NCBI RefSeq assembly: GCF_040513375.1
Contig: NZ_JBEVTG010000001.1
Coordinates: 1,116,001 to 1,180,000 of the forward strand
Length of the DNA stretch: 64,000 nt
Reading direction: 5' to 3'
Source: Flagellimonas_B algarum
Lineage (GTDB): Bacteria; Bacteroidota; Bacteroidia; Flavobacteriales; Flavobacteriaceae
The notes beneath the pieces were generated by a model that made no database searches, was not told where the DNA came from, and saw nothing but the letters and a program-made list of their open reading frames with translations. A program made the position numbers and the translations under genes. This document shows positions 15,875 through 25,335 of this stretch, piece after piece. The first letter of the stretch is position 1; the number at the start of each line of letters is the position of its first letter.

Positions 15875-18613
15875 TCATAAACTCACTGCGAAGTTGATAA
15901 AAAAGGTGCGGCCGAAACCATACCAGAACCGAGGGGCAAAGGAGGGGTTATCGCGTAACAGATCTTGCTGTAGTTGACCGAAGTTTCCATTGCGACTTTG
16001 TTCGAAACCCCCTGTTTTGTAAACGGTGTCAAAAATATTGTTCAAGCTGATGAACAGGCTGATATACTTCCCTTTTCGCAACCAAGACTTTCCACCTACC
16101 ATGTTCAAAAGATAAAAATCGCCCAACGGATTTTGGTTCAAAAGCGCAGCAATGTTTTCAGGGGTCGCTTCAGGGAAAGGGGTGCTGGTTTCTGGGTCTA
16201 GGGCAAAACTTGATGTACGGGTTATCGTCGAAAGGCCCACATAAGATCTTTTTAGATGGTTGGCTGTCGCACCTATCCACCAATAACTTGGGTCCAGATA
16301 CGAAAGTCCGATCGCATAGGCTTGTTCGGGACCTTGGGCTAGATGCAATCCCTTGATCTTGGCGTTACCCAAAGCGATACTGCCCTCGGGATCGATCAAA
16401 TCTTCTTGCGCCGAGGCGGTATCAAAGTTTATGGTGACATTGGGATTGCTGGCGAAAACATAGGACCCCAAGTTTCCTGCCAAAGTAAGTTTGACCTGGG
16501 GGGACAGTGCATACTCGAATCCAAACTCGATACCCCTATGAAGTTGATCAAGATCGGTAAGTACCTCTTGCACGAAGTCAGATCCAAGTCCGGAATCCAC
16601 GAAAAAGAAATTGATGTCGGTCCGGTTTTGGAAACGGGTATGGTATGCACCGATCCTTCCGGTCAGTTTAGGAAGTCTCATATCGTAGCCAACCTCCAAA
16701 GCATTGACGGTTTCGGATTGAAGCCCGGGCACGATTTCGTTTTGCTCCCTGGGGTTGACAAAGGCGTTTTGTAGCAAAGGGGGGCGTTCAGTGTGGGCGC
16801 CGCGGAAGCTGAACCAATGCCTGCCCGATATCCGATAGGTAAACCCTCCTTTTAATTGGAGCCCCGAATGATCGATGGGCTCACTTTCCCCCAATGAATC
16901 ATCAAGAAAGCGTTCATTTCGAAATTTGCCAATCCTGCTTAGACTTTGGTTTCGGAACCCTACTGTAAGCGCTACTTGCCAACGGGATACCCCATAATGC
17001 AGTTGGGCGAAGAACCTACTGGAAAACCCTTCGATGTCATAATCGTAATTGAAGCGTTCGCCTTGTCCTTTTTGAACGTCCCCTTCCGTATCATTGCGGG
17101 TGTTTGAAAATGCATCTACATCGGCATGGAACACCCCGCCCAATAAATCTCGGATCTTTGCGAAATTGGACGAGGTGAGTTGTTTGATTTCCGCTCCAAA
17201 ATCCATTGAAAGGGATTCCCCAAATCGAAAGTTCGCTACCATACCGGCAGTCAACTGGGTGTCGTCTACCGTATCATCATATAAGACATATGAAGCTTGG
17301 CCGTCGTTCAGTGGGGTCCGATTCGCTTGATGGATTCGTTCCCAATCAAGCTGTGGATTGTTCCTGAAACCTTCCCTTGCCAAAGCGGCATTGGTGAAAT
17401 CAGCTCCGATGGGATTATTGATGTAAAAACTAGGGAGGTACCGGTAAAAAGTCGGGTCTGGATTTGGGGCATTGAAGAACCCCAATCGACTGTTCCTGCG
17501 GCTACCGATCTGATAAGCAACACCTGTGGTGAGCTCGAAATTTTTGGATCGATACCGGTAGTTGGCCATGACGATGGGTTCGAAAATAAAGCGCTCGCGT
17601 GCATTTCGGATCTTGCCATCTTGAAGTCCCCAATTCGGGTTGTACGCCCGGCCAGCCAAATCAAATACTTCATCGGTTACCGCAGCACTCCTACCACGTC
17701 TGGTATGGGCAAGGATACCGGAAATACTTAGGGAATGTCTATTCTTGAATTCCCATTCCAATGCACTGAAAAAGGAGAATCCGCCGAAAAGTGTACCGTC
17801 GATATATCCTTGATTTCCCGACCGATGGGAAACCGAAACCGTAAAGGCCAAACCATTTGATGGTGCACTGGTGTGGGTTGCCATAATACGTCCGCTATAC
17901 GTACGGTTCGACGCTGATACCGAAAAGCGTGTACCCGGTCTCATTTTCGATGGTCGCAAATCAAAATCGGTGCTTCCCAGTACCCCACCGAAGCCATAAC
18001 GGGAGGACCTTAATCCATGTCGATGTTCTTGGGTTCGTGTTACATCGTTCAACCCGCCCCAGTTGTTCCATTCCGGTCTTCCATTCAAAAGTTTGTTCAT
18101 CGAAATCCCATTGATTCGAAGGACCCCTTCGCTCGAATCATAACCGCGGACCCGAAAAAAAGCTTGACCGAAATCGAAAGCTGCCTTTCTCAAGTACACA
18201 TCCTTGGTGGCTTGCAATAAACCAACAGCTGCCTCAGGTGATTCCCCATCACCTGATAAATCGCTATCGGTCAACGACACGATGTTGTCCGTGTTCGCTA
18301 TAGGAAGAAGGCGTTGAAGCCTAATGATGCCAAGAGCCAAGGGTTTGCTTTCAAGCATCAAGGCGATACTTTGGGTTGCGTAGTTGTTGGCCTCAATCAC
18401 CAATACTTGATTGCCTTGCCATGTGGACCGAATCTCGAAGTACCCCTGTTCGTTGGTGGGGATGTGGGCGGTGCTCCCCAATAATGATACTTCCGCGAAC
18501 GATATGTTAGTTCCTTGAAAATCCCGTATCGTTCCGGTAATTACCGTTTCATTTTGGCCGCAGACAGGAAAGTACCCACTGAAAAGAATTACAACGAAGA
18601 GCAGTGTTTTCAT
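15875..18613 (-). CDS. TonB-dependent receptor with carboxypeptidase-regulatory-like N-terminal domain
   Basis: 912 residues from MKTLLFVVILFSGYFPVCGQ, an outer-membrane gated channel. After the signal peptide comes a CarboxypepD_reg-like domain (VITGTIRDFQGTNISFAEV, YFEIRSTW), then the plug (FFRVRGYDSSEGVLRINGISM, with NWGGLNDVTR and GFGGVLGSTDF) and a long beta barrel ending in FFINFAVSL. There is no SusD partner, so it is not a SusC-type glycan receptor. It is divergent from a secreted endonuclease/exonuclease/phosphatase-family protein, 73 bp apart, which suggests a joint role such as use of extracellular DNA or phosphate esters. That link is inference from position. Confidence 0.88.
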   Translation of the reverse strand: MKTLLFVVILFSGYFPVCGQNETVITGTIRDFQGTNISFAEVSLLGSTAHIPTNEQGYFEIRSTWQGNQVLVIEANNYATQSIALMLESKPLALGIIRLQRLLPIANTDNIVSLTDSDLSGDGESPEAAVGLLQATKDVYLRKAAFDFGQAFFRVRGYDSSEGVLRINGISMNKLLNGRPEWNNWGGLNDVTRTQEHRHGLRSSRYGFGGVLGSTDFDLRPSKMRPGTRFSVSASNRTYSGRIMATHTSAPSNGLAFTVSVSHRSGNQGYIDGTLFGGFSFFSALEWEFKNRHSLSISGILAHTRRGRSAAVTDEVFDLAGRAYNPNWGLQDGKIRNARERFIFEPIVMANYRYRSKNFELTTGVAYQIGSRRNSRLGFFNAPNPDPTFYRYLPSFYINNPIGADFTNAALAREGFRNNPQLDWERIHQANRTPLNDGQASYVLYDDTVDDTQLTAGMVANFRFGESLSMDFGAEIKQLTSSNFAKIRDLLGGVFHADVDAFSNTRNDTEGDVQKGQGERFNYDYDIEGFSSRFFAQLHYGVSRWQVALTVGFRNQSLSRIGKFRNERFLDDSLGESEPIDHSGLQLKGGFTYRISGRHWFSFRGAHTERPPLLQNAFVNPREQNEIVPGLQSETVNALEVGYDMRLPKLTGRIGAYHTRFQNRTDINFFFVDSGLGSDFVQEVLTDLDQLHRGIEFGFEYALSPQVKLTLAGNLGSYVFASNPNVTINFDTASAQEDLIDPEGSIALGNAKIKGLHLAQGPEQAYAIGLSYLDPSYWWIGATANHLKRSYVGLSTITRTSSFALDPETSTPFPEATPENIAALLNQNPLGDFYLLNMVGGKSWLRKGKYISLFISLNNIFDTVYKTGGFEQSRNGNFGQLQQDLLRDNPSFAPRFWYGFGRTFFINFAVSL

Positions 18614-18686
18614 TACGATTTTTTGGATGGAGAATATAGGATGGCCATGTCGCAATTAATGCGAACGGGTCATGCTAAACTTCGGC

Positions 18687-19739
18687 ATGAAGCATATGCT
18701 TGGTAAGGGAGTGTTACTGTGTTCCATTTTAGGGATTTCCGCGATATGGGGCCAAGTGGATAAGGAATATCAACTGCGCTCGGTGGCTTTTTATAATGTC
18801 GAAAACCTCTTCGACACCATCAACGACCCATTGACCCAAGATGATGCCCGAACACCAGAGGGGCGGTATCGATGGACGAAATCCAGATATGACCTCAAAA
18901 TTAAGAACCTGGCCAGGGTAATATCCCAAATTGGAGCAGACACTCGGGGCACCCCTCCTGATATAATAGGCCTATGCGAGGTTGAGAACAGTGAGGTGCT
19001 CCAGGACCTGATTGCCGACCCCCAACTTGCGCCGTTTAGGTATCGGGCCATACATTTGGATGGAACCGATGAGCGAGGTATCGAAACGGCATTGCTCTAT
19101 AAGAACGATAGTTTTTTGCCATTGACTATCAAATCCATACCCTTAAAACTATTTAACGAAAAAGGGTTTCGTGACCATACGCGAGATCAGCTTGTAGTCG
19201 AAGGACTCTTGGATACTGAACGGTTCTATTTTATCGTAAACCACTGGCCTTCCCGAAGTGGGGGAGAGCTGCGAAGCAAACCCTATCGTATGCAAGCGGC
19301 CCGATTGAATCGAAAGCTAATCGATTCCATTCAAATCCGGGACCCAAGAGCGAAGATCATCAGTATGGGGGATTTTAATGATAATCCGTTGGACGACAGT
19401 TTTAAAAAGGTTTTAGGTACGTCGTCAAAACGGGGGCAGGCCCAGGGGAAATCCTTGTACAATCCGATGGAATTGTTATACCGAAAAGGGATTGGATCCT
19501 TAGCGTATCGCGACCAATGGCACCTTTTCGACCAGTTCTTTATGACTGCTTCCCTTGACACGATAGATCGATCGTCCTATTCTTTTTGGAAAGCCTTCGT
19601 ATTCCAATCACGGAATTTGTCGACTTCTTCGGGCAACTATAAAGGCTATCCATTTCGCACTTTTGTAGGAACGACCTATCAAGGCGGCTATTCAGATCAT
19701 TTCCCGATCGGTCTTTTTTTAATCAAAACCGCGGAATAG
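18687..19739 (+). CDS. Exported endonuclease/exonuclease/phosphatase (EEP) family protein
   Basis: 350 residues with signal peptide MKHMLGKGVLLCSILGISA (an ATG at 18672 would add five residues). The EEP catalytic set is complete: FYNVENLFD (Asn), LCEVEN (Glu), NHWPSR (His), GDFNDNP (Asp, Asn) and YSDHFPI (Asp-His). The family cleaves phosphodiester or phosphomonoester bonds with Mg2+; exported members are often DNases or phosphatases. Position, head to head with a TonB receptor, suggests that it processes a substrate outside the cell before uptake. Confidence 0.88.
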   Translation: MKHMLGKGVLLCSILGISAIWGQVDKEYQLRSVAFYNVENLFDTINDPLTQDDARTPEGRYRWTKSRYDLKIKNLARVISQIGADTRGTPPDIIGLCEVENSEVLQDLIADPQLAPFRYRAIHLDGTDERGIETALLYKNDSFLPLTIKSIPLKLFNEKGFRDHTRDQLVVEGLLDTERFYFIVNHWPSRSGGELRSKPYRMQAARLNRKLIDSIQIRDPRAKIISMGDFNDNPLDDSFKKVLGTSSKRGQAQGKSLYNPMELLYRKGIGSLAYRDQWHLFDQFFMTASLDTIDRSSYSFWKAFVFQSRNLSTSSGNYKGYPFRTFVGTTYQGGYSDHFPIGLFLIKTAE

Positions 19740-19763
19740 GAAGAAGGAAGGGATCGTATTGAC

Positions 19764-20201
19764 CTACCCAAACCACTGCCCCCAAGGGATCCGGCTCAGG
19801 ATCAAGACCAGCCCGAGCAGATAGAAGATGGCGATGCTCTTGAACTTCGCCTTGTCGGTGGTTTTCTTTTTATGGCGTGACCAGCCCACGGTGATCAGGG
19901 CGATGGCCAATATATTGGTCAAAGGATGCTCTAAGGCCAACAAGCGCGATGCGGCGTTCATGCCCCCCATGCCCAATTCTTGGATCGCGTTGAACCCGTT
20001 CGAAGAAACAAAATACACGATCAGGCCGATGACCAACTGCAAATGGCTCAAAATAAGCGCGAACAGACTGACCCGAAGGTCTTTTTCGAACTTGAACTCG
20101 CGATTGCCCAACCAGCCCATCAAGGCGTTCGAGGTGGCGACGAATAAAATAAAGAGCACGGCATAGGCCATGTACGAGTGTAAGTTGGTCAAAATTTCCA
20201 T
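19764..20201 (-). CDS. Conserved membrane protein, four helices
   Basis: 145 residues from MEILTNLHSYMAYAVLFILF. Four hydrophobic segments are visible (about residues 10-28, 42-65, 85-100 and 118-138). His in the first segment (NLHSYMAY) and in the third (LALEHPLTNILA) and the phrase HKKKTTDKAKF in the third loop recall the small cytochrome b561-like or DUF proteins of Flavobacteriia, but no firm family is assigned. The chosen ATG follows the terminator of the Oar-like receptor gene, so it has its own transcription. Confidence 0.75.
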   Translation of the reverse strand: MEILTNLHSYMAYAVLFILFVATSNALMGWLGNREFKFEKDLRVSLFALILSHLQLVIGLIVYFVSSNGFNAIQELGMGGMNAASRLLALEHPLTNILAIALITVGWSRHKKKTTDKAKFKSIAIFYLLGLVLILSRIPWGQWFG

Positions 20202-20243
20202 GGGTATTCGCGTTTGATGCCCCAATGTACAATTTTTGGGAGC

Positions 20244-20272
20244 AAAAAAAAACCCCGCCATTGGCGGGGTTT
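20244..20272 (-). terminator. Rho-independent terminator of the Oar-like receptor gene
   Basis: Perfect stem CCCCGCC / GGCGGGG with a 3-nt loop (20253-20269), then nine T on the minus strand (complement of 20244-20252). The flanking A and T tracts make it work in both directions. The minus strand before it reads AAGTTTGGTTAATAG, a variant of the pre-terminator motif. Confidence 0.9.
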
Positions 20273-20298
20273 TACTGGTATTGAACTATTAACCAAAC

Positions 20299-23200
20299 TT
20301 AATTAAAGATATATCGAATACCTAGTTGTGCTTGCCATCTTGATGATTGGATACCGAAGTCATCCAATTGTTCGAAATCAGGGTTGCCATTGGCATCCAT
20401 AACCCCATCATTGATAGCGAATACCGGAGTATCACCAGTCGATACGGTCGTCAAAGGACTGACCTCGCTGCTGACGAACTTCAATTGACCCCACTCTTTG
20501 TTCAACAAGTTGGTGAAGTTGAAGATATCGGCAGACAACTGGAAGGTGTGCTTCTTGTTACCGAAGTCGATCGTGAAGTCTTGAAGAACTTTCAAGTCAA
20601 CGATATGGCTCCAAGGTCCGCGAACGGCGTTACGCTCGGCATAGTTACCACGGTTTTCACGTAGGTAATCGATGCTGTTGATGAAGGTATCCAAACGTTC
20701 CCATTGAGCAGCTTGCTCAGCGGCATCACCTGAGAATTGGATCTCAGCGGCGTTTCTTGGGATGTAGATCAAGGCGTTGTCACGTGAATCGTCGTTCAAC
20801 AAATCACGGCCCTCACGGTAGCTAAAGCTGTAAGGGGTGCCTTGGAAACCTTGATAGAACAAGGCAACGGTCGTCTTAACGTTTTCGTTCCAAGTCAATT
20901 GGTATGACGCATCAGCAGTGATACGGTTACCGATGGCGAAATCGGAACGGGAAACAGGAATGTTCGAGTTCTTACCGTTAACGGTCAAGATGTTTCTCCA
21001 TTGTGAACTGTTCTGTGAAGAGGTACCGTCAAAGATTTTGTTCGACTCCCCGTAGGTGTACGATACAGAGCCTGCAAAACCGTTTTCGAATGGCTTTCTC
21101 AAGGTGAAAGTCACGTTGGTCGCATCCCCACCACCGGTGTTCGAAGCCAAGATGATCCTACCGTAAGTATCATCGATCTCGGCCCTTCTGTCATAGAACG
21201 GACGGTTATCGGCACCTTGATAGAAACCGGTAGGGCCTCCAAGGTTCAAGTTTTCGTAATAAATATCCTGTACGACGTCGGTGTACAAGAAATCAACCGT
21301 ACCGATCAAGCCCCACCAAGGGAGTTTTTGGTCGATAGCGATGTTGTATTTCATCACCTGTGGCAATTGGAAGTCTTCAGCGACCAAGTCGATGTTACCA
21401 CCCAAACCACCTGAACCAGGTGCGGGATCTTCGAACTGGTTGTTTACATCAGCAACGAAAGGCTGGCCGAACTCGAAATTGAATCCACCGGTAACCCCGT
21501 TGTTGTTGTAGGTACCTCCAGGCCATACCAATGGCAAACGAGAGGTGAAGATACCAAGACCACCACGAATCTGGGTAGAACTCTCACCGTTAACGTCCCA
21601 GTTGAACCCAAGACGAGGGGAGAATACGGCCGTACTGACCTGTTGACCGACACGGGCACCTTGAAGGTCTTTTCCGTTGGCTTCCAAAAGCGCTACGGTT
21701 CTGGTGTTGAAATCTTCGTTTTCAGTACCGCTTTTCCAAACCGGAATATCGATACGTGCACCAAGACTAACCCTGAAGTTATCGGTAACGTCGATTTCAT
21801 CTTGTACATAGAATCCGTATTGTTCGGTCTTGAAGTCGGCAGAACCGTCAGAATCATCACCGTTCAAACCGTTACCGACCAATGAGTAGCCGTGTTGGTA
21901 AACGTCGGCATCTTGACCGGTCAAGAATTGGTTCAAACCAGAAGAAAGCAAGTTTCCTTCATCGTCGAATTGATCTTCAAAGGTGTAATCACCGAAGTTA
22001 AAGGCGAAGAACAAGTTCTTTACGGTAGCGAATTCAAGGTTGGCCCCTAAGGTCACCGTGTGACGCCCTGCGTAGATGTTGAAGTTGTTCGTAATGGTCA
22101 AGTAATCGGTATTCAACAAGTTGGCCGTTGAGAAAGGCTCTGAACCAAAAGAGATCGTACCGTTACCGTCTTGGATATCGACAGTTGGGAACGGATCGCC
22201 AGAAGGATCCCTATCATCACGTACGGCAGTGTAACCGATAACCAAGTTGTTGCTGAATTTGTTTCCGAATCGGGAGTTCAATTCCAAAGCGGTAGAATTG
22301 GTGTTCGACTCGAAGAACTCAGAACCGTTGATGAACCCGATGTTGTTGTTTCCTGAACTACGGGCTTCAAGGTTTTCAGCACCAACATAACTGTGACGCA
22401 ATGAAAGCTTGTGGTTGTCATCGATGTTCCAGTCCAATTTGGCAACAAGGGTGTTGCTTTCCAAAGTCCTGGTGTTGTTGTCGAAGATACCGGTGTTGTA
22501 CCCGTAAGTGCTCTGTAAGAAGCTGCTCAAGTTATCCAAATCGGCCTGTGAGGCACGACCGGTGTAGTTACTGAAATTGAACGGCTGTGGAATCTCGGTC
22601 TCCCCTCTTTCGTAGTTCACGAAGAAGAACAGTTTGTCTTTGACCAATGGACCTCCGATACGAACACCATAGGTATTCGCTGAGAAGTCGGCCAATTTCT
22701 CACGCTCTTCACCGTCACCGACCAAGCTAGGTGGTGTTTTACCGGCCAAAGATTCGCCACGGGTAAAGTAGTAGGCAGAACCTTCGAACTCATTCGAACC
22801 CGAACGGGTAATCGCGTTGATCGAACCACCGGAGAAACCGGACTGACGTACGTCAAAAGGCGCGATGTTGATCTGGAAGGTTTCGATCGCATCGACAGAA
22901 AGTGGGTTGACCCCGGTCTGACCACCGTTGGTACCTGAGCCTGCTAGTCCGAAAACGTCATTGTTCACGGCACCATCGATGTAAATCGCGTTATACCTGT
23001 TGTTCTGACCTGCCAACGAAATCGAGAATCCGTCATCACCCTCGCTCAACTGTGCTTGAGGGGTAAGACGTACGAAATCCGCCAACGATCGTGAAGCGGC
23101 AGGAGTGGTAGCGACCTGTCGTTGCGAGATCGTGGTTTCAGTACCGGTCTTGCTCGATCCGAAAACCCCGTTTGAAACGGCAGTAACAACGACTTCGTCA

Positions 23201-23541
23201 AGTGCCGTAGCCGATTCTACCAATTGTACATTGATCCTTTGGGTCGAACCAAGGTTCAAGAAAATACCTTCTCTAAGGTCATCGTTGAAACCGATGTACG
23301 AATAGGTGATTTGGTAAGGACCACCAGAACGCATACCGGAAATACGGTAGTAACCGTCAAAGTCGGTAGCTGCACCATAAGTTGTTCCGGTAGGAACGTG
23401 AACAGCTACTACAGTTGCTCCGGGCAAAGGCTCCCCGTTGTTGTCGGTAACCTTTCCACCCAATGAAGAGGTGGTAACCCCTTGCGAGAACGCCGTAGCC
23501 GAAACTACCAACGCCAAAACTAACAAGTAGATTTTTTTCAT
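20299..23541 (-). CDS. Oar-like TonB-dependent receptor / outer-membrane protein
   Basis: 1080 residues with signal peptide (MKKIYLLVLALVVSATAFSQ). An N-terminal carboxypeptidase-regulatory-like domain (SLGGKVTDNNGEPLPGATV, FDGYYRISGMRSGGPY) is followed by a plug with the Oar signature region (NRYNAIYIDGAVNNDVFGL, IETFQINIAPFDVRQSGFSGGSINAITRSGSNEF) and a large barrel ending RWQAQLGIRYIFN. Oar proteins (first described in Myxococcus) are abundant outer-membrane proteins of Bacteroidota linked to peptide or protein transport and outer-membrane vesicles. Codons look strongly biased and a strong terminator follows, consistent with high expression. Stands alone. Confidence 0.9.
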   Translation of the reverse strand: MKKIYLLVLALVVSATAFSQGVTTSSLGGKVTDNNGEPLPGATVVAVHVPTGTTYGAATDFDGYYRISGMRSGGPYQITYSYIGFNDDLREGIFLNLGSTQRINVQLVESATALDEVVVTAVSNGVFGSSKTGTETTISQRQVATTPAASRSLADFVRLTPQAQLSEGDDGFSISLAGQNNRYNAIYIDGAVNNDVFGLAGSGTNGGQTGVNPLSVDAIETFQINIAPFDVRQSGFSGGSINAITRSGSNEFEGSAYYFTRGESLAGKTPPSLVGDGEEREKLADFSANTYGVRIGGPLVKDKLFFFVNYERGETEIPQPFNFSNYTGRASQADLDNLSSFLQSTYGYNTGIFDNNTRTLESNTLVAKLDWNIDDNHKLSLRHSYVGAENLEARSSGNNNIGFINGSEFFESNTNSTALELNSRFGNKFSNNLVIGYTAVRDDRDPSGDPFPTVDIQDGNGTISFGSEPFSTANLLNTDYLTITNNFNIYAGRHTVTLGANLEFATVKNLFFAFNFGDYTFEDQFDDEGNLLSSGLNQFLTGQDADVYQHGYSLVGNGLNGDDSDGSADFKTEQYGFYVQDEIDVTDNFRVSLGARIDIPVWKSGTENEDFNTRTVALLEANGKDLQGARVGQQVSTAVFSPRLGFNWDVNGESSTQIRGGLGIFTSRLPLVWPGGTYNNNGVTGGFNFEFGQPFVADVNNQFEDPAPGSGGLGGNIDLVAEDFQLPQVMKYNIAIDQKLPWWGLIGTVDFLYTDVVQDIYYENLNLGGPTGFYQGADNRPFYDRRAEIDDTYGRIILASNTGGGDATNVTFTLRKPFENGFAGSVSYTYGESNKIFDGTSSQNSSQWRNILTVNGKNSNIPVSRSDFAIGNRITADASYQLTWNENVKTTVALFYQGFQGTPYSFSYREGRDLLNDDSRDNALIYIPRNAAEIQFSGDAAEQAAQWERLDTFINSIDYLRENRGNYAERNAVRGPWSHIVDLKVLQDFTIDFGNKKHTFQLSADIFNFTNLLNKEWGQLKFVSSEVSPLTTVSTGDTPVFAINDGVMDANGNPDFEQLDDFGIQSSRWQAQLGIRYIFN

Positions 23542-23697
23542 TTTAACAGTGTTTTAAGTGTTCGGCAAAAGTCTTGCATTCACTCCTGTTATATGTTAAC
23601 TAAACGTTAAGAATGGCGAAGGGCCGGTGTGCCGGCTGTTTGAAAACCCGATGATTCCCAATGGGTTAAGAAAGCCCGAATCTTACAAAATCGTAAA

Positions 23698-25335
23698 TTA
23701 AGCTTTAAAAAATTGTATAAGATTCAAAGTCGACGAGTCGTGCTTGCCGATTTCGGAATTTTCAAGGTCGCTGAGTATGTTTTTGGCAAGTAATTTTCCC
23801 AATTCGACCCCCCATTGGTCGTAGCTGAAAATGTTCCAAACTACCCCTTGAACGAAAATCTTATGTTCGTAAAGCGCGATAAGACTTCCGAGGCTTTCTG
23901 GGGTTAGCGCATCAATGAGTAAGGTATTGGTCGGTTTGTTGCCCTCAAATACCTTATACGGTACCAAAGCTTCCATTTCGGAAGCCGATAATCCGCTGCC
24001 CTTGAGGTCAAGACGCACTTCGTCGGCATCCTTCCCGTTCATCAGGGCTTCGGTCTGGGCAAAGAAATTGGCCATCAACTTATTGTGATGGTCTTGTTCT
24101 CCGTGCAAAGGCTTCTTGAAGCCGATGAAATCGGCCGGGATCAATTTGGTACCCTGATGGATCAATTGGAAGAACGCATGCTGCGAATTGGTGCCTGGTT
24201 CGCCCCAAATGATCGTTCCGGTCTCATGGCCTACCCGTTGGCCGTTTCGATCGACGCTTTTTCCGTTACTTTCCATGATACCCTGTTGCAAATAAGCCGA
24301 TAGGCGATGCAAGTATTGGCTGTATGGGATCACGGCCTCGGTTTCAGCGCCGTAAAAGTTGTTGTACCACACACTGATCATGGCCAACACCACCGGAATG
24401 TTCGTTTCGAAGGCTTCGTTTTTGAAGTGGGTGTCCATCCGGTTCGCGCCGCTCAGCAACTTTTCGAAGTTGGCATACCCAACGGCGATGGCTATCGATA
24501 GGCCGACAGCACTCCAAAGTGAAAAACGGCCGCCTACCCAATCCCACATCGGGAAAACGTTGGCTTCCGCGATACCGAATTCCTCGATTTTCGGTAGGTT
24601 GGTCGAAACCGCTGCGAAATGGGTCGCGATATCTTTCTCGGCGGCATGCTCCAGAAACCACTTTTTGATGGTCAGGGCGTTGCTCAAGGTCTCTTGGGTG
24701 GTGAACGATTTCGAAACAACGATGAACAAAGTCGTTTCCGGATTCAATGTTTTCAATACTTCATGTACATGATCCCCATCGACATTGCTCACGAAGTGGA
24801 TGCCGAGATGGTTGCGGTAATAACGTAGGGCTTCCGTGACCATGACCGGACCGAGATCCGAACCCCCGATACCGATATTGACCACGTCGGTAAAGGCCTT
24901 GCCGGTAAACCCTTTCCTCTCGCCTGAAATGACGGCGTCGGCAAAATTTTTGATTTGCTCGCGTACCGCGAACACCTCAGGTACCACATTGCTACCTTCT
25001 ACCAAAACCTCATCGTTTCGATTGGCGCGTAAAGCGGTATGTAACACCGCCCGATTTTCAGTGGCATTGATTTTGTCACCCCCAAAATAGGTTTTGATGG
25101 CTTGGGGCAGCCCTACTTCATTGGCCAAGTCGAACAACAGGTCTAGGGTGGTCTTCGAAATCCGGTTTTTCGAATAATCGACCAAGAAGTCCTCCCAATG
25201 GATGGTGAAATCACCCCCCCGATCGGGGTCGTTTTCGAAGAGGGTTTTTAAGGTGTGTGATCGTGTTTCGGTAAAGTGGGCTTCAAGCTTTTTCCAGGCT
25301 TCGGTCGACTTAGGGTCGATTTTGGGTAGTGCCAT
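23698..25335 (-). CDS. pgi: Glucose-6-phosphate isomerase
   Basis: 545 residues, interconverts glucose 6-phosphate and fructose 6-phosphate. Signatures: FTDVVNIGIGGSDLGPVM, FVSNVDGDH, SKSFTTQETL, FPMWDWVGGRFSLWSAVGL and GTIIWGEPGTNSQHAFFQLI. Length is the family norm. The ATG at 25335 lies 26 nt inside the 3' end of the M23 peptidase gene, so pgi is translated from the same message as its upstream neighbours (DUF3108 - TDO - M23 - pgi). Confidence 0.95.
   Translation of the reverse strand: MALPKIDPKSTEAWKKLEAHFTETRSHTLKTLFENDPDRGGDFTIHWEDFLVDYSKNRISKTTLDLLFDLANEVGLPQAIKTYFGGDKINATENRAVLHTALRANRNDEVLVEGSNVVPEVFAVREQIKNFADAVISGERKGFTGKAFTDVVNIGIGGSDLGPVMVTEALRYYRNHLGIHFVSNVDGDHVHEVLKTLNPETTLFIVVSKSFTTQETLSNALTIKKWFLEHAAEKDIATHFAAVSTNLPKIEEFGIAEANVFPMWDWVGGRFSLWSAVGLSIAIAVGYANFEKLLSGANRMDTHFKNEAFETNIPVVLAMISVWYNNFYGAETEAVIPYSQYLHRLSAYLQQGIMESNGKSVDRNGQRVGHETGTIIWGEPGTNSQHAFFQLIHQGTKLIPADFIGFKKPLHGEQDHHNKLMANFFAQTEALMNGKDADEVRLDLKGSGLSASEMEALVPYKVFEGNKPTNTLLIDALTPESLGSLIALYEHKIFVQGVVWNIFSYDQWGVELGKLLAKNILSDLENSEIGKHDSSTLNLIQFFKA

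Noticed and set aside
17297..17731. 144-aa plus-strand frame within the TonB receptor gene
   Set aside because: Antisense shadow of a strong coding gene, without a family match.
20299..23541. SusC assignment for the large TonB receptor
   Set aside because: No SusD gene nearby, and the plug motifs fit the Oar-like type.
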